DNA from: Acidobacteriota bacterium
GTDB taxonomy: Bacteria > Acidobacteriota > Terriglobia > Terriglobales > Acidobacteriaceae
DNA: 33,119 nt
NCBI GenBank assembly: GCA_025359885.1
Contig: JANYDG010000022.1
Location: forward strand, 1 to 33,119
Direction: 5' to 3'
Position numbers and translations under genes: made by a program
In this document: positions 15,315 through 24,070 of the stretch, piece by piece
Position numbering within the stretch: position 1 is the first letter of the stretch
Layout of the letters: the number at the start of each line of letters is the position of its first letter
The notes under the pieces: model-generated
Databases searched by the model: none
What the model saw: only the letters and a program-made list of their open reading frames with translations
Told to the model about the DNA's origin: nothing

Positions 15315-15809
15315 TCAGGATTGAAGCCAGTTCTGGATGGATTCGACCGCTTGCTGGATTGGCTCTGAGCCATCGAGGCGAAGCGTGTTGAGGTCATGCT
15401 CGGGGCGCTCAAGGGTGGCGAGCTGGCTTTCGAGCAGGGCCGGGGGCATGAAGTGGCCGGGGCGAGTCGCCATGCGCTGAGAGAGGACGGCGCGGGGCGG
15501 GTCAAGCCAGATGAAACGCACTTGGGGAAGGTTGGCCGCAAGGCGCTGGCGGTATTCGTGTTTGAGGGCAGAGCAGGTGAGAATCCCGGATTGCCGGCGC
15601 TGCTGCCAGGAGGCGAGGACGCCGTGGAGTGCGTCAAGCCAGGGGGCGCGGTCTTGATCTGTAAGGGGAATGCCGGCAGCCATCTTCGCCTTGCTGGTCT
15701 CGGAATGGTGGTCGTCGCCCTCGGCAAAGTCCCAGCCGGTTGCTGCGGCCAGCTTGCCGGCCAGGTAAGACTTGCCCGAGCCACTGACGCCCATGATGAC
15801 GACAATCAT
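15315..15809 (-). CDS. gntK: Gluconokinase
   Basis: A 164-residue P-loop kinase of the usual gluconokinase length. The P-loop is GVSGSGKS (residues 7-14). Family motifs follow: FAEGDDHHSETSKAKMAAGIPLTDQDRAPWL (substrate region), CSALKHEYRQRL and FIWLDPPRAVLSQRMATRPGHFMPPALLESQLATLE. It phosphorylates D-gluconate to 6-phosphogluconate in the cytoplasm, feeding the pentose phosphate or Entner-Doudoroff pathway. The gene starts nine bases after the SCO1-like gene, so both are probably on one transcript, an unexpected pairing. ATG 15809 is the only sensible start because the P-loop begins at residue 7. Confidence 0.95.
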   Translation of the reverse strand: MIVVIMGVSGSGKSYLAGKLAAATGWDFAEGDDHHSETSKAKMAAGIPLTDQDRAPWLDALHGVLASWQQRRQSGILTCSALKHEYRQRLAANLPQVRFIWLDPPRAVLSQRMATRPGHFMPPALLESQLATLERPEHDLNTLRLDGSEPIQQAVESIQNWLQS

Positions 15810-15818
15810 GCGATGTAC

Positions 15819-16712
15819 CTAATTCTGAGGATAGAGTTTTGCCACATCGGCGAGGAGTTCGGCAGGGGTCCACTCATTGCCGGGGTAGAACTTAACGACT
15901 TTGCCGTCGGGTCCGATGAGGGTCGTCGAAAGTGTGTGAGTGATGGTCTGGTCGGCTTCGCGGGTGAGGCCGACGTTGAAGAACCGGGCGAGTGTGGGCA
16001 GGGTGAACTTGCCGGGAACAGCGAAATCCCAGTGAGCAAATGCCCGGGGCGCGAGGGAGCCCATGTAGGTTTCGCCGTAGGCTTTCAGGCGGGCGGGGGT
16101 ATCGCTTTCGGGATCAAAGCTGGCGCAGAGCAGGTGGGTCTGAGCGTAGAGCTTTGGGCTCGCTGCGAGCGATTTCTCGAGCACAGCAAAGTTGCGGGTG
16201 ACGCGGGGACAGAAGTCGGGCAGGGGGCATTGGGTGTAGATGAAGGTGATGAGCAGCGCCTTGCCTCGGAATTGGGAGAGGTGGATGGGGTGGCCGTCCT
16301 GATTGGTGAGGTGAAAGTCGGGAACGCTGTCGCCGGGGGTGGGTACGTGGAACTGAGTGGCGGGGCGGTAGTCGGCTTTGGCCTGACCGACGATGACAAT
16401 GTGATCGACGAAGACGGCGGCATCGGCGGATTGCGAAACGAGCACGTCGGCAGTGAGGATATCGCCGGGGTGGAGTTCGCTGATGATGCGGGTGTCGCGA
16501 AGTTTGTAGGGCATGGTCATGGCGTCCATGAAGCCAGGAATGGCCTGGTGGTCGAGAGTGACTTCGCCAGTGGCCAGGTTGGTAGAGACGACTTTGCCGC
16601 GCAGGGGATAGGTCTTGAATTGGGACGGAGCGGTTGGAGCGGGGTCGCTGGAATGGCAGCCGGCGGCGGCGAGAGCGAGCAGGAGAAGGAGGGCGGGAAG
16701 GGTGCGATTCAC
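15819..16712 (-). CDS. SCO1/SenC-type lipoprotein with CusF-like copper-binding segment
   Basis: A 297-residue predicted lipoprotein: signal peptide ending AAAG-Cys19. Residues about 38-108 look like a CusF/copper-binding beta domain (GKVVSTNLATGEVTLDHQAI, with His55 and the Met65-Thr-Met67 pair). Residues about 125-295 are a thioredoxin-like SCO1 domain, with the metal-binding pair in YTQCPLPDFCPR (Cys162, Cys168) and a downstream His259. SCO proteins deliver copper to cytochrome c oxidase CuA or act as thiol reductases in the periplasm. The five-residue Cys spacing differs from the classical CxxxC and is seen in a distinct subgroup. No cytochrome oxidase gene is in the window. The gene is first of a pair with gntK; a 22-base palindrome lies about 90 bases upstream. 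Confidence 0.9.
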   Translation of the reverse strand: MNRTLPALLLLLALAAAGCHSSDPAPTAPSQFKTYPLRGKVVSTNLATGEVTLDHQAIPGFMDAMTMPYKLRDTRIISELHPGDILTADVLVSQSADAAVFVDHIVIVGQAKADYRPATQFHVPTPGDSVPDFHLTNQDGHPIHLSQFRGKALLITFIYTQCPLPDFCPRVTRNFAVLEKSLAASPKLYAQTHLLCASFDPESDTPARLKAYGETYMGSLAPRAFAHWDFAVPGKFTLPTLARFFNVGLTREADQTITHTLSTTLIGPDGKVVKFYPGNEWTPAELLADVAKLYPQN

Positions 16713-16803
16713 ACCTTAGTTTACAGGGGCGGGATGCTTTGCTCGCGGTGGATTTTGGAGTGTCGGGGTTGGAAATTGGGTGTGTGACACCGTTTCGATT
16801 GGG

Positions 16804-16825
16804 GAATGTTACACGTGTAACATTC
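16804..16825. promoter_or_regulatory. 22-bp perfect palindrome, probable operator
   Basis: GAATGTTACAC followed directly by its reverse complement GTGTAACATTC. It is centred about 100 bases upstream of the sco1-gntK start and about 360 upstream of addB. Half-sites ATGTTA/TAACAT equal those I recall for the E. coli gluconate repressor GntR, but here they are six bases apart, not four. The binding protein is unknown. Confidence 0.65.
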
Positions 16826-17032
16826 TGGGGACGAGGCCGGGGTGGGGAAATTGTCAAGTGGATCTGGTGGAAGTGGTTTGTTATGAGGCAGGTGGATTTG
16901 CGTGGAATTGAGGGGGTTTGTGCATGGGGAGTGGAGGGCGGTGGGGATATAGCCAAAATGCTATGTTCCACAGCGATGGGTCGGGCTTTCAACCCTTTCT
17001 TTGAACCCTTTTCAGTCGCCTTCGAAGCTTGA

Positions 17033-17093
17033 CCCCAGGGCGACCCATGCCAGCGACGAAGATCTGTCGCAGGGGACGCCTGTTGCCCTGGGG
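17033..17093. repeat. REP-like nested hairpin upstream of addB
   Basis: Outer arms CCCCAGGGC (17033-17041) and GCCCTGGGG (17085-17093) enclose an inner stem GCGAC (17053-17057) / GTCGC (17066-17070). The layout resembles the element at 12865-12935 and probably belongs to the same class of dispersed intergenic repeats. It ends 79 bases before the addB start, so it lies in or near the addBA leader. Confidence 0.6.
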
Positions 17094-17172
17094 GGAATGG
17101 CGGCGCGCCGTTGGCGCCTGGGCCGGCGGGGCGGTCTGCCTGTGTGCCTGGGCTGGTATAGGATGAGGGGCT

Positions 17173-20073
17173 ATGTGGGTTGGAGCGGAAGTTTTGCGGG
17201 TACGGGTGGAGGCCTGGCTGGCTGCTGGCGGCTTGGTGGTGGCGGCGAATGAGCGATCGGCGCGGGCACTGCGGTCGGCTGTGGATGAAGCGCGGCAGGG
17301 TGCGGGGCTGCGGGCCTGGGCGACGGCTGCGGTCTACTCCTGGGAGAGCTGGGTGCGGGAGGAGTGGCAGGCGCGGGGCGGGCCAGGGCCGGGGCGGCGG
17401 CCGGGGCTGGGCGGGCTGGGAGGGCTGGGAGGGCTGGAGGGGCTTGTACTGCTGAATGGAGCGCAGGAGCGGGCGCTATGGAAGCGGGTGATTGGGGAGA
17501 GTGAGGCGGGGGCCGACCTGATTCACCGGGGACGGCTGGCCGAGGCGGCAATGCGGGCATTCCGGCTGTTGTGTGATTATGCGCCGGAGCTGGTGGGTCC
17601 GAATGCTGATTCACAGGCGGGGCGGCAACGGTTGGCCGAGTGGGGTGGCGCGGGTGGCGATGCAGCAGTTTTTCTGGGCTGGCTGAGGGAGTTTGAAGCG
17701 CGATGCCTCGGGGAGAGCCTGCTGAGTGCGAGCGGCGTGGCGGCGGAGTTGACCGAAGGGCTGAGAATGGACGACTCGTCGGCTGGGGGGCGGGCACCGG
17801 TGCTGCTGGTTGGTTTTGATCGGATACTGGCTTCGCAACGGGCGCTTTTGGAGGCGTGGGGCTCGTGGGAGGAAGCGGGCTTTGACGAATTGGAGACGGC
17901 AGGGGCGACGAGGAGGTTTTTCTCAGCAGCGGATGGTGAAGCGGAGATTGCGGCGTGTATTCGATGGCTGCAGGCGCGACTGGAGGCGGGGCTGAAGAAA
18001 GGTACGGAGACCCGGCTGATGGTGATTGCGACGGGGCTCCAGGCGCAGCGGGGGAGGCTGGAGCGGGCGTTACTGGAGAGCGGGCTGGAGAGCGGGCTGG
18101 AGAGCGGGCTGAAAGCGGGACGGGATTTTGAGTTCTCCCTGGGGGTTCCGCTGGGGCAGGTGGGAATGGTGCGAGCGGGGCTGCTGCTGCTGCAATGGCT
18201 GGCGCAACCGATGAAGGAGCCTGCGTTGGACTGGTTGCTGACGAGCGGGCATTGCACGGGAAGCGTGGAAGAAGAGCACGCGCTGGCTGGGGCGATGCGC
18301 CGATGGCGACGTGCAGGGCAGGAGCGGCCGGATTGGTGGCTGGCGGACTTTTGCGGGGCGGTCAGTGCTGAGGCGAAGGGGCCTGGGGAAGAAGCGGAGG
18401 GATTGGATGCTGCGAGTAACTGGGCGGCGCGGATGGCGCGGGCGCAGGAAGGGCTGAAGGGAGAGCCGGGGAAGCAAAGCCCGCTGGAGTGGGTGGAATT
18501 TGCGGAGAGAACGCTGGCGGGGATGGGGTGGCCGGGGTCTCGGCCGGTTTCGAGTTTTGCCTACCAGGCACTGGAGAACTGGGAAAAAGTGCTTGCGGAG
18601 TGCGCGTCCCTTGGGCTGGATGGGAAGGCGATGGAGTGGGCGGATTTTGTGGATGCGGTTTCGGATGGAGCGGCAGAGAGGATCTTTGCCACGGAATCGA
18701 CGGACGCTGCGATCCAGATTACGGAGCCACTGGCTTCGGCAGGGCAGTGGGCGGACGGGATCTGGTTTTTGGGCGCACGTGAGGAGGATTGGCCGGGGAG
18801 CGGGCAGCCGCATCCGCTGTTGCCGCTGGCCTTGCAGGCGGAGAAAGGGATGCCGCACAGCAGCTATGACGGGGATTGGGAACTGGCGCGGCAGGCGACG
18901 GAGCGGCTGTTGCGGGTGGCAGACGAGGTAATTTTCAGCTATTCGCGGCAGGAGGGGGAAGTGGAGTCGCGGCCTTCGCGCCTGATTGCGCAGATGGCAG
19001 GCGCAGCGTTGAATTTGCCGTTGGACGGGTTGGCGAAGAAGCGGGAGGTGAAGACGGAGACGTATGAGGATTGGAGCCGGGTTCCCTTTCCGCTGGTGCA
19101 GTTGCGGGGTGGGGCAGGGGCGCTGACGCGGCAATCGCAGTGTCCGTTTCAGGCGTTTGCGACGACCCGGCTGGCGGCGGAGGATTGGGATCCGGCCGAG
19201 GTGGGATTGAATGCGAGGCAGCGGGGCAAGCTGCTGCATGATGTGTTGAGCCGGATTTGGGGCGGGGTGCGGAGTGGGGGCGTGTCAACGCTGGCCGAGT
19301 TGCAGGGGATCGGGGATTTGCAGGAATTTGTGAGACCTATCGCCGAGGCGGTGATGGCGGAGAAGGTACAAAGCGGCGAGATCGCTGGGCGGCGATTTGC
19401 GCGGCGGTATCTGGAGCTCGAAGTGGAGCGGCTGACGGGCCTGGTGGCGGAGTGGCTGGAGTATGAGCGGGGGCGGCAGCCATTTGAAGTCGAAGGTACG
19501 GAAGTGGCGAGGGAGGTGGTGGTGGCAGGGCTGCGGCTGCGAGTTCGCATGGACCGGGTGGACGTGCTGCCAAGGGGGGGACGGCTGGTGATTGATTACA
19601 AGAGCGGTGATGTTGGTGCTGCGGCGTGGGTGGGGGAGCGACCCGATGATGTGCAATTGCCGCTGTATGCGACGTTTGCGGTGAAGGAGGAGGTAGAAGG
19701 GCTGGTATTTGGGCGGGTAAAGCCGGGGAAGACGGAGTTTGTGGGCCGGGTGCGCGATGCGGCGGGGACGCTGCAGCCGGGGTTGACAGGGAGGTCGGGG
19801 CTGATGAGGTCTCCGCTGTCGGATGACAACCTGGCGAAGTGGCGGGCTGTGATTGAACGGCTGGGGGAGGATTTTGTTGCAGGGCGGGCGGAGGTGAATC
19901 CCAAGACCGCGGGGAAGACGTGCGAGAAATGCCATTTAAAGGCGGTATGCCGTATTGGGGAGAATCAGGGGCTGGCGGGGCTGGCAGGCGACGGGGATGA
20001 AAACGGGGATGAGGACGGGGATGAGAACGGGGCCGAGAGTGAATCTGGAGGGCGTGATGATGCTCAGGGGTGA
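17173..20073 (+). CDS. AddB-like PD-(D/E)XK nuclease of double-strand break repair
   Basis: A 966-residue protein of the AddB group, close to the 'probable DNA repair protein' type that pairs with an AddA-like helicase. The C-terminal nuclease has the core VIDYKSGD (Asp808, Lys810), then DDVQLPLYATF. Four cysteines fit the AddB iron-sulfur staple: Cys657 in SQCPFQAF and Cys917-x2-Cys920-x5-Cys926 near the end. The N-terminal region (GGLVVAANERSARAL) has no Walker A, so it probably cannot hydrolyse ATP. In-frame tandem repeats are seen at 17404-17439 (9-base units), 18073-18108 (three 12-base units) and 19990-20037 (four 12-base units, Gly/Asp/Glu/Asn). ATG 17173 is preceded by AGGATGAGG. It overlaps addA by 17 bases. 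Codons end in G, unlike ptrB. Confidence 0.88.
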   Translation: MWVGAEVLRVRVEAWLAAGGLVVAANERSARALRSAVDEARQGAGLRAWATAAVYSWESWVREEWQARGGPGPGRRPGLGGLGGLGGLEGLVLLNGAQERALWKRVIGESEAGADLIHRGRLAEAAMRAFRLLCDYAPELVGPNADSQAGRQRLAEWGGAGGDAAVFLGWLREFEARCLGESLLSASGVAAELTEGLRMDDSSAGGRAPVLLVGFDRILASQRALLEAWGSWEEAGFDELETAGATRRFFSAADGEAEIAACIRWLQARLEAGLKKGTETRLMVIATGLQAQRGRLERALLESGLESGLESGLKAGRDFEFSLGVPLGQVGMVRAGLLLLQWLAQPMKEPALDWLLTSGHCTGSVEEEHALAGAMRRWRRAGQERPDWWLADFCGAVSAEAKGPGEEAEGLDAASNWAARMARAQEGLKGEPGKQSPLEWVEFAERTLAGMGWPGSRPVSSFAYQALENWEKVLAECASLGLDGKAMEWADFVDAVSDGAAERIFATESTDAAIQITEPLASAGQWADGIWFLGAREEDWPGSGQPHPLLPLALQAEKGMPHSSYDGDWELARQATERLLRVADEVIFSYSRQEGEVESRPSRLIAQMAGAALNLPLDGLAKKREVKTETYEDWSRVPFPLVQLRGGAGALTRQSQCPFQAFATTRLAAEDWDPAEVGLNARQRGKLLHDVLSRIWGGVRSGGVSTLAELQGIGDLQEFVRPIAEAVMAEKVQSGEIAGRRFARRYLELEVERLTGLVAEWLEYERGRQPFEVEGTEVAREVVVAGLRLRVRMDRVDVLPRGGRLVIDYKSGDVGAAAWVGERPDDVQLPLYATFAVKEEVEGLVFGRVKPGKTEFVGRVRDAAGTLQPGLTGRSGLMRSPLSDDNLAKWRAVIERLGEDFVAGRAEVNPKTAGKTCEKCHLKAVCRIGENQGLAGLAGDGDENGDEDGDENGAESESGGRDDAQG

Positions 20074-23000
20074 GGAATCGTCGATGGGTGAGCCGGAAGC
20101 GAAGGCCGTCAATCGTCCTGCTGACTGGGCGGAGCGGGAACGGGCGCTGGATCTGGGGCGGTCGTTTCTGGTGCAGGCTCCGGCGGGATCGGGGAAGACG
20201 GAGTTGCTGATTCGGCGGTTTCTACGGCTGTTAGGTGAGGCGGAAAAGCCGGACGAGATTGTGGCGATCACGTTTACCAATGCGGCGGCGGCGGAGATGC
20301 GACAAAGGGTACTGGGGGCGCTGGAGCGGGCGGAGGCGGAGTTCCAGGGTCGCAAGGGCGAGACGGGATTGGAGACCGGGGGCACGGAGGGGGGGCAGGA
20401 CGGGCAGGAAGAGCAGGACGGGCAGGAAGAGCAAAGTCTGGAGCGGTTGGCGGCGCGGGCGGCGGAGCGCGGGCGGCGGCTGGACTGGAAGCTGCTGGAT
20501 CATCCGAATCAGCTGCGAATTACGACGATTGACGCTTTTTGCCGGAGCCTGGCGCTGCAGAATCCGCTGAGCTGGGGAATGCTGGCAGGCCTGGGAGGCA
20601 GGCTTGATCCGGTGAAGGAGCCGAAGGCGCTTTACCTGGAGACGGCACGAAGGACGCTGGCGGTGCTGGGCGGGGCGGATACGGCGACGCGGCGAAGCGT
20701 CGAGGCGCTGCTGCGATGGCGGGACAACAACTGGGCGGACGTGGAAGCGCTGATTGTGCAGATGCTGGGGGACCGGAACCGCTGGTTTCAGGGGTTTGTG
20801 CTGGGGGGAGGTGTGGATGAGGCGGGGTTGCGGGTGAGGCTGGAAGGGCCGTTTTTGCGGGCCGCGCGGGGACGGCTGGAGAGGCTGGGCCAGAGGCTGG
20901 ACGCGCTGGAGGGGAGCCGGGAGGAGGTGCTGAAGCTGGCGCGGATGGCTTGCGAGAACGCGGGAAAGGATTCGCCGCGGGGTCTGGCGGAGCGTGCGGA
21001 GCTGCCGACTGTCTTCAAAGGGGGCGAGGACGAGCGGCAGAGGCTGCGGGATGGGGTGGAGGCTTATGGGGAGGTGGCTGATTTTCTGCTGACCGAAGGA
21101 TCGTGGCGGAAAAAGGGCGGACTGAACTTGCATCGAGGTTTTCCGAGCGGGGCCGAGGGCAAGCCGTTGAAAGATCGGTTTGGCGAGTTGGTCGATGGGC
21201 TGGCGCAGGAGCCGGGGTTGCTGACGGCTTTGGGGGTATTTCAGAAGCCGATGCCGCTGGGGTATACGGAGGAGGAGTGGGAGTTGCTGCGACACTGTTT
21301 TGCGGTGCTGCGGTTTGCGGCGGCCCAGTTGCAGGTGCTGTTTGCTGAGACGGGTTCAGTGGACTTTACGGAGGTGGCGCGGATTGCGCTGGAGGTGCTG
21401 GCTCCGGAGGAGGGCCTTGCCTCAGATATCGCGCAGCGGCTGGCGGCGGGGATACGGCATTTGCTGGTGGATGAGTTTCAAGATACGAGCCGGAGGCAGC
21501 ATGAGCTGCTGGCGCGGATTGTGGGGGCCTGGCCGGAGCGGGAGGGTCGGAGCTGCTTTTGTGTGGGGGACCCGATGCAGTCGATTTATGGGTTTCGCGA
21601 GGCGGAGGTGGAGCTTTTTGAGCGGATGAAGACGCATGGGCTGGATGTTTCGGCTTCTGATCCGGATGGGGTGGCGTTTCGGTTTGAGTTTGTGGCGTTG
21701 ACGGCGAATTTCAGAACGGCCAAGAGCCTGGTGGCGGACCTGAATGGGCATTTTGAGGCGATTTTTGCCGAGGAAGATGGGAGCGGGGTGCGATTTGCGC
21801 CAGCGGTTGCGGCCCGCGAGCCGGTGGCTGGGCGGGGGGAGGCGGTGACGGAGCTGCATCTTGCGTTCACCCGGAGTGGGAAGGGGCTGGAGAACGAGGA
21901 TGAGGGGGAGCCGGATCGGACGCGGGCAGCGCAGCTTGCGGAGCTTGTAGCGCTGGTGAAGAGCAAGCTGCCTGAGATTGAGCGAGCTCGGGCGGCGGGC
22001 GGCGGCGAGAAGGCGGGGAAATACCGGGTGGCGGTTCTGGGGCGGAAACGGCGTGCGCTGCTGGTGGTGGCGGAGGGATTGCGGGCGGCGGGGATCGGGT
22101 TCAGGGCGATTGAGCTGGTGAAGCTGCGGGAGCGGCAGGAGGTGCTGGATGTGCTGGCGCTGCTGCGGGCGGTGCTGAATCCTATGGACCGGACGGCGTG
22201 GCTGGGGGTGCTGAGGGCGCCGTGGTGCGGGCTTTCGCTGGAGGAGCTGCATTTGCTGACTTCGGCGGATGATGCGGGGGTGAGTGCAAGGGCGATTCCA
22301 GAATTGCTGGAGACGCGGTTACCGCGATTGATGACGGAAGGCAAGCTGGGAGTGAGGGCGGGCGAAGCAGCGGGGCGGGTAGGCCGGGTGCTGCGGCAGG
22401 CAGTGGAACGGCGCGCGGGTGGGGGCGGCCTGGGGATGGGGGCTGGGCTGGCATCGGAGTTGGGGAGCTGGGTGGAATCGGTGTGGACGGCGCTGGGCGG
22501 CGCAGACACGGTGAACGAGGAGCAAAGGAGCAACCTGCGGCTGCTGTGGGATTGCCTGGACAGGCTGCCGGGAGGCGAAGTGGATGTGATGGGGCCGGGG
22601 CTTGAGGCAGCGCTGGAGGAGTTGTATGCGGAGCCGGATCCGGAGACGAGCAGCAGTTTTGGCGTGCAGCTGATGACGATTCACCATTCAAAGGGGCTGG
22701 AGTTTGAGGTGGTGATTGTGCCGGACCTGGAGGCACCGGGGAAGAGTGACGACCCGACGATGATCAGCTGGCTGGAACGGGCAAGACTGGAAGAGGGACT
22801 GGAGGAGGGGCTGGGGGAGGGGCTGGAGGAAGCCGGCGAAGGAGAGCTGACGGAGTTTTTGATTGCGCCGATTCAGGCCAAGGGCCGGGAAAAGGGCGCA
22901 ACGAAGAGTTGGGTAGACGGGGTGAAGCGAGCGCGTGTGACGGCAGAGCTGCGGCGCTTGTTGTATGTGGCGGCGACACGAGCGCGGGAGGAGCTGCACC

Positions 23001-24070
23001 TGTTTGCTCGGCCGCGATATGCAGAAAGGACGCAGAAGGGGAAGGTTGTGAGGCAACTTGCCAAAGAGTCAGGCCTGCTGGCGACCGCATGGCCGGCGCT
23101 GCAGATCACCGTGCAAGAGCGATTTGAAGCCTGGCAACAGGGCCGGGTAAGCCAAGTGGGTGAAACTGAGCCGGGAATGCTGGAGCGGCTGGCGGCAGAG
23201 GGCGGCGGGAGCAATCTGCTGGTGATGCGGGGGAGTGTTGTCGCTACCGCAACCTGGATGCGGCGATTGCCGGCGGGCTACGCTCGGCGCGACTCTTTGC
23301 GGGTACTCGGGATGGCGGCCTGGGGTGGAAATTCGGGGGCGGGCGAAGCCATTGGGCCAGAGACTGGGCCAGAGAGAGAAGCGGAGTCTGGACAAGCGGC
23401 TGCGCATCGGATGGGGGAGGAAGATGGCCGGCTGGCGCTTTTCAGCCGAAGTGAGGGTGGGCTGCTTGCGCGGCTGGAGGGGACTGCGATTCACTCCCTG
23501 ATGGAGCGGCTGGCGCGGCTGCGGTTGACGTTGGAGCCAGCGCAGGCGGCGGAGGCCCTGGCGGAGTGCGGCGATGGAATTGTAGCGATGGTGCGAGGTG
23601 GAGGTCTGCCTTTGCGCGCGGCGCAGGGAATGGCTTCAGAGGCGCTGGCGGTTGTGAAGAGGACGATGGACCAGCCAGCAGGGGCGTGGGTGGTTGCGCC
23701 GCATGCACGAGCCGAAATGGAAAGCCGCTGGACGGGGGTGCTGGGTGAGGACGCGGCGGACGGAGGAGTCGCAAGGCGGGGACGGCGGTGGAATCTGCGC
23801 CCGGACCGAGTCTTTTTTGCGGCAGGGCCTGAGGGGGGCGAGGCGGCGTGGTGGGTGATTGACTACAAGACCGCGCGGGCGGCGGTGGGAGTGGTAGAGG
23901 ATGCCGCGGCGCGGGAGGCATTTTTGCGTGAGCATCGCAGCCGGTATGAGGGGCAACTAGCGGCGTATGCGCGGGTGTTGCGGGCGCTGCGGGGCGGGGC
24001 GGGTGCGATGGAGGTGCGGGCTGGGATTTACTATCCGCGCTTGAGTTTGCTGGATTGGTGGCAGAGTTGA
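20057..24070 (+). CDS. addA: AddA-like UvrD-type helicase-nuclease
   Basis: A 1337-residue superfamily 1A helicase with C-terminal nuclease. Walker A is QAPAGSGKTEL (Lys47), motif Ia region VAITFTNAAAAEMRQRV, motif II LLVDEFQDTSRRQ (Asp472), motif III FCVGDPMQSIYGFREAE, motif IV LTANFRTAKSL, motif V MTIHHSKGLEFEVVIVPDL and motif VI LRRLLYVAATRAREEL. The terminal RecB-type nuclease shows VIDYKTAR (Asp1269, Lys1271) and GQLAAYARVLRAL. With AddB it would resect double-strand breaks for RecA. Start ATG 20057 (or 20060) follows GGAGGG at 20047-20052 and overlaps addB; ATG 20084 is a later option. In-frame repeats at 20393-20434 and 22787-22834 add Gln/Glu/Gly and Leu-Glu-Glu-Gly stretches. All helicase motifs are intact. 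Confidence 0.93.
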   Translation: MMLRGEESSMGEPEAKAVNRPADWAERERALDLGRSFLVQAPAGSGKTELLIRRFLRLLGEAEKPDEIVAITFTNAAAAEMRQRVLGALERAEAEFQGRKGETGLETGGTEGGQDGQEEQDGQEEQSLERLAARAAERGRRLDWKLLDHPNQLRITTIDAFCRSLALQNPLSWGMLAGLGGRLDPVKEPKALYLETARRTLAVLGGADTATRRSVEALLRWRDNNWADVEALIVQMLGDRNRWFQGFVLGGGVDEAGLRVRLEGPFLRAARGRLERLGQRLDALEGSREEVLKLARMACENAGKDSPRGLAERAELPTVFKGGEDERQRLRDGVEAYGEVADFLLTEGSWRKKGGLNLHRGFPSGAEGKPLKDRFGELVDGLAQEPGLLTALGVFQKPMPLGYTEEEWELLRHCFAVLRFAAAQLQVLFAETGSVDFTEVARIALEVLAPEEGLASDIAQRLAAGIRHLLVDEFQDTSRRQHELLARIVGAWPEREGRSCFCVGDPMQSIYGFREAEVELFERMKTHGLDVSASDPDGVAFRFEFVALTANFRTAKSLVADLNGHFEAIFAEEDGSGVRFAPAVAAREPVAGRGEAVTELHLAFTRSGKGLENEDEGEPDRTRAAQLAELVALVKSKLPEIERARAAGGGEKAGKYRVAVLGRKRRALLVVAEGLRAAGIGFRAIELVKLRERQEVLDVLALLRAVLNPMDRTAWLGVLRAPWCGLSLEELHLLTSADDAGVSARAIPELLETRLPRLMTEGKLGVRAGEAAGRVGRVLRQAVERRAGGGGLGMGAGLASELGSWVESVWTALGGADTVNEEQRSNLRLLWDCLDRLPGGEVDVMGPGLEAALEELYAEPDPETSSSFGVQLMTIHHSKGLEFEVVIVPDLEAPGKSDDPTMISWLERARLEEGLEEGLGEGLEEAGEGELTEFLIAPIQAKGREKGATKSWVDGVKRARVTAELRRLLYVAATRAREELHLFARPRYAERTQKGKVVRQLAKESGLLATAWPALQITVQERFEAWQQGRVSQVGETEPGMLERLAAEGGGSNLLVMRGSVVATATWMRRLPAGYARRDSLRVLGMAAWGGNSGAGEAIGPETGPEREAESGQAAAHRMGEEDGRLALFSRSEGGLLARLEGTAIHSLMERLARLRLTLEPAQAAEALAECGDGIVAMVRGGGLPLRAAQGMASEALAVVKRTMDQPAGAWVVAPHARAEMESRWTGVLGEDAADGGVARRGRRWNLRPDRVFFAAGPEGGEAAWWVIDYKTARAAVGVVEDAAAREAFLREHRSRYEGQLAAYARVLRALRGGAGAMEVRAGIYYPRLSLLDWWQS

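Larger units (their letters stand above)
16713..17172. other. Intergenic region between divergent sco1 and addB
   Basis: 460 bases without a convincing gene. It holds a 22-base perfect palindrome (16804-16825) and a REP-like nested hairpin (17033-17093). Promoters for sco1-gntK (minus) and addBA (plus) must lie here, but no clear -35/-10 pair stands out. I searched for DnaA-box-like TTATCCACA and found none. Confidence 0.6.

Noticed and set aside
15396..16787. A 463-residue plus-strand open frame antisense to gntK and sco1
   Set aside because: Both minus-strand genes have full motifs; the antisense frame is a composition artefact rich in Gly/Val/Glu.
14840..17172. A mapped oriC with DnaA boxes near the composition switch
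   Set aside because: No TTATCCACA-like cluster, AT-rich unwinding tract, dnaA or dnaN was seen, so only the skew change is reported.
18070..21295. Long minus-strand open frames opposite addB and addA (389 and 354 residues)
   Set aside because: Arg/Pro/Gln-rich translations without motifs, opposite intact helicase-nuclease genes.
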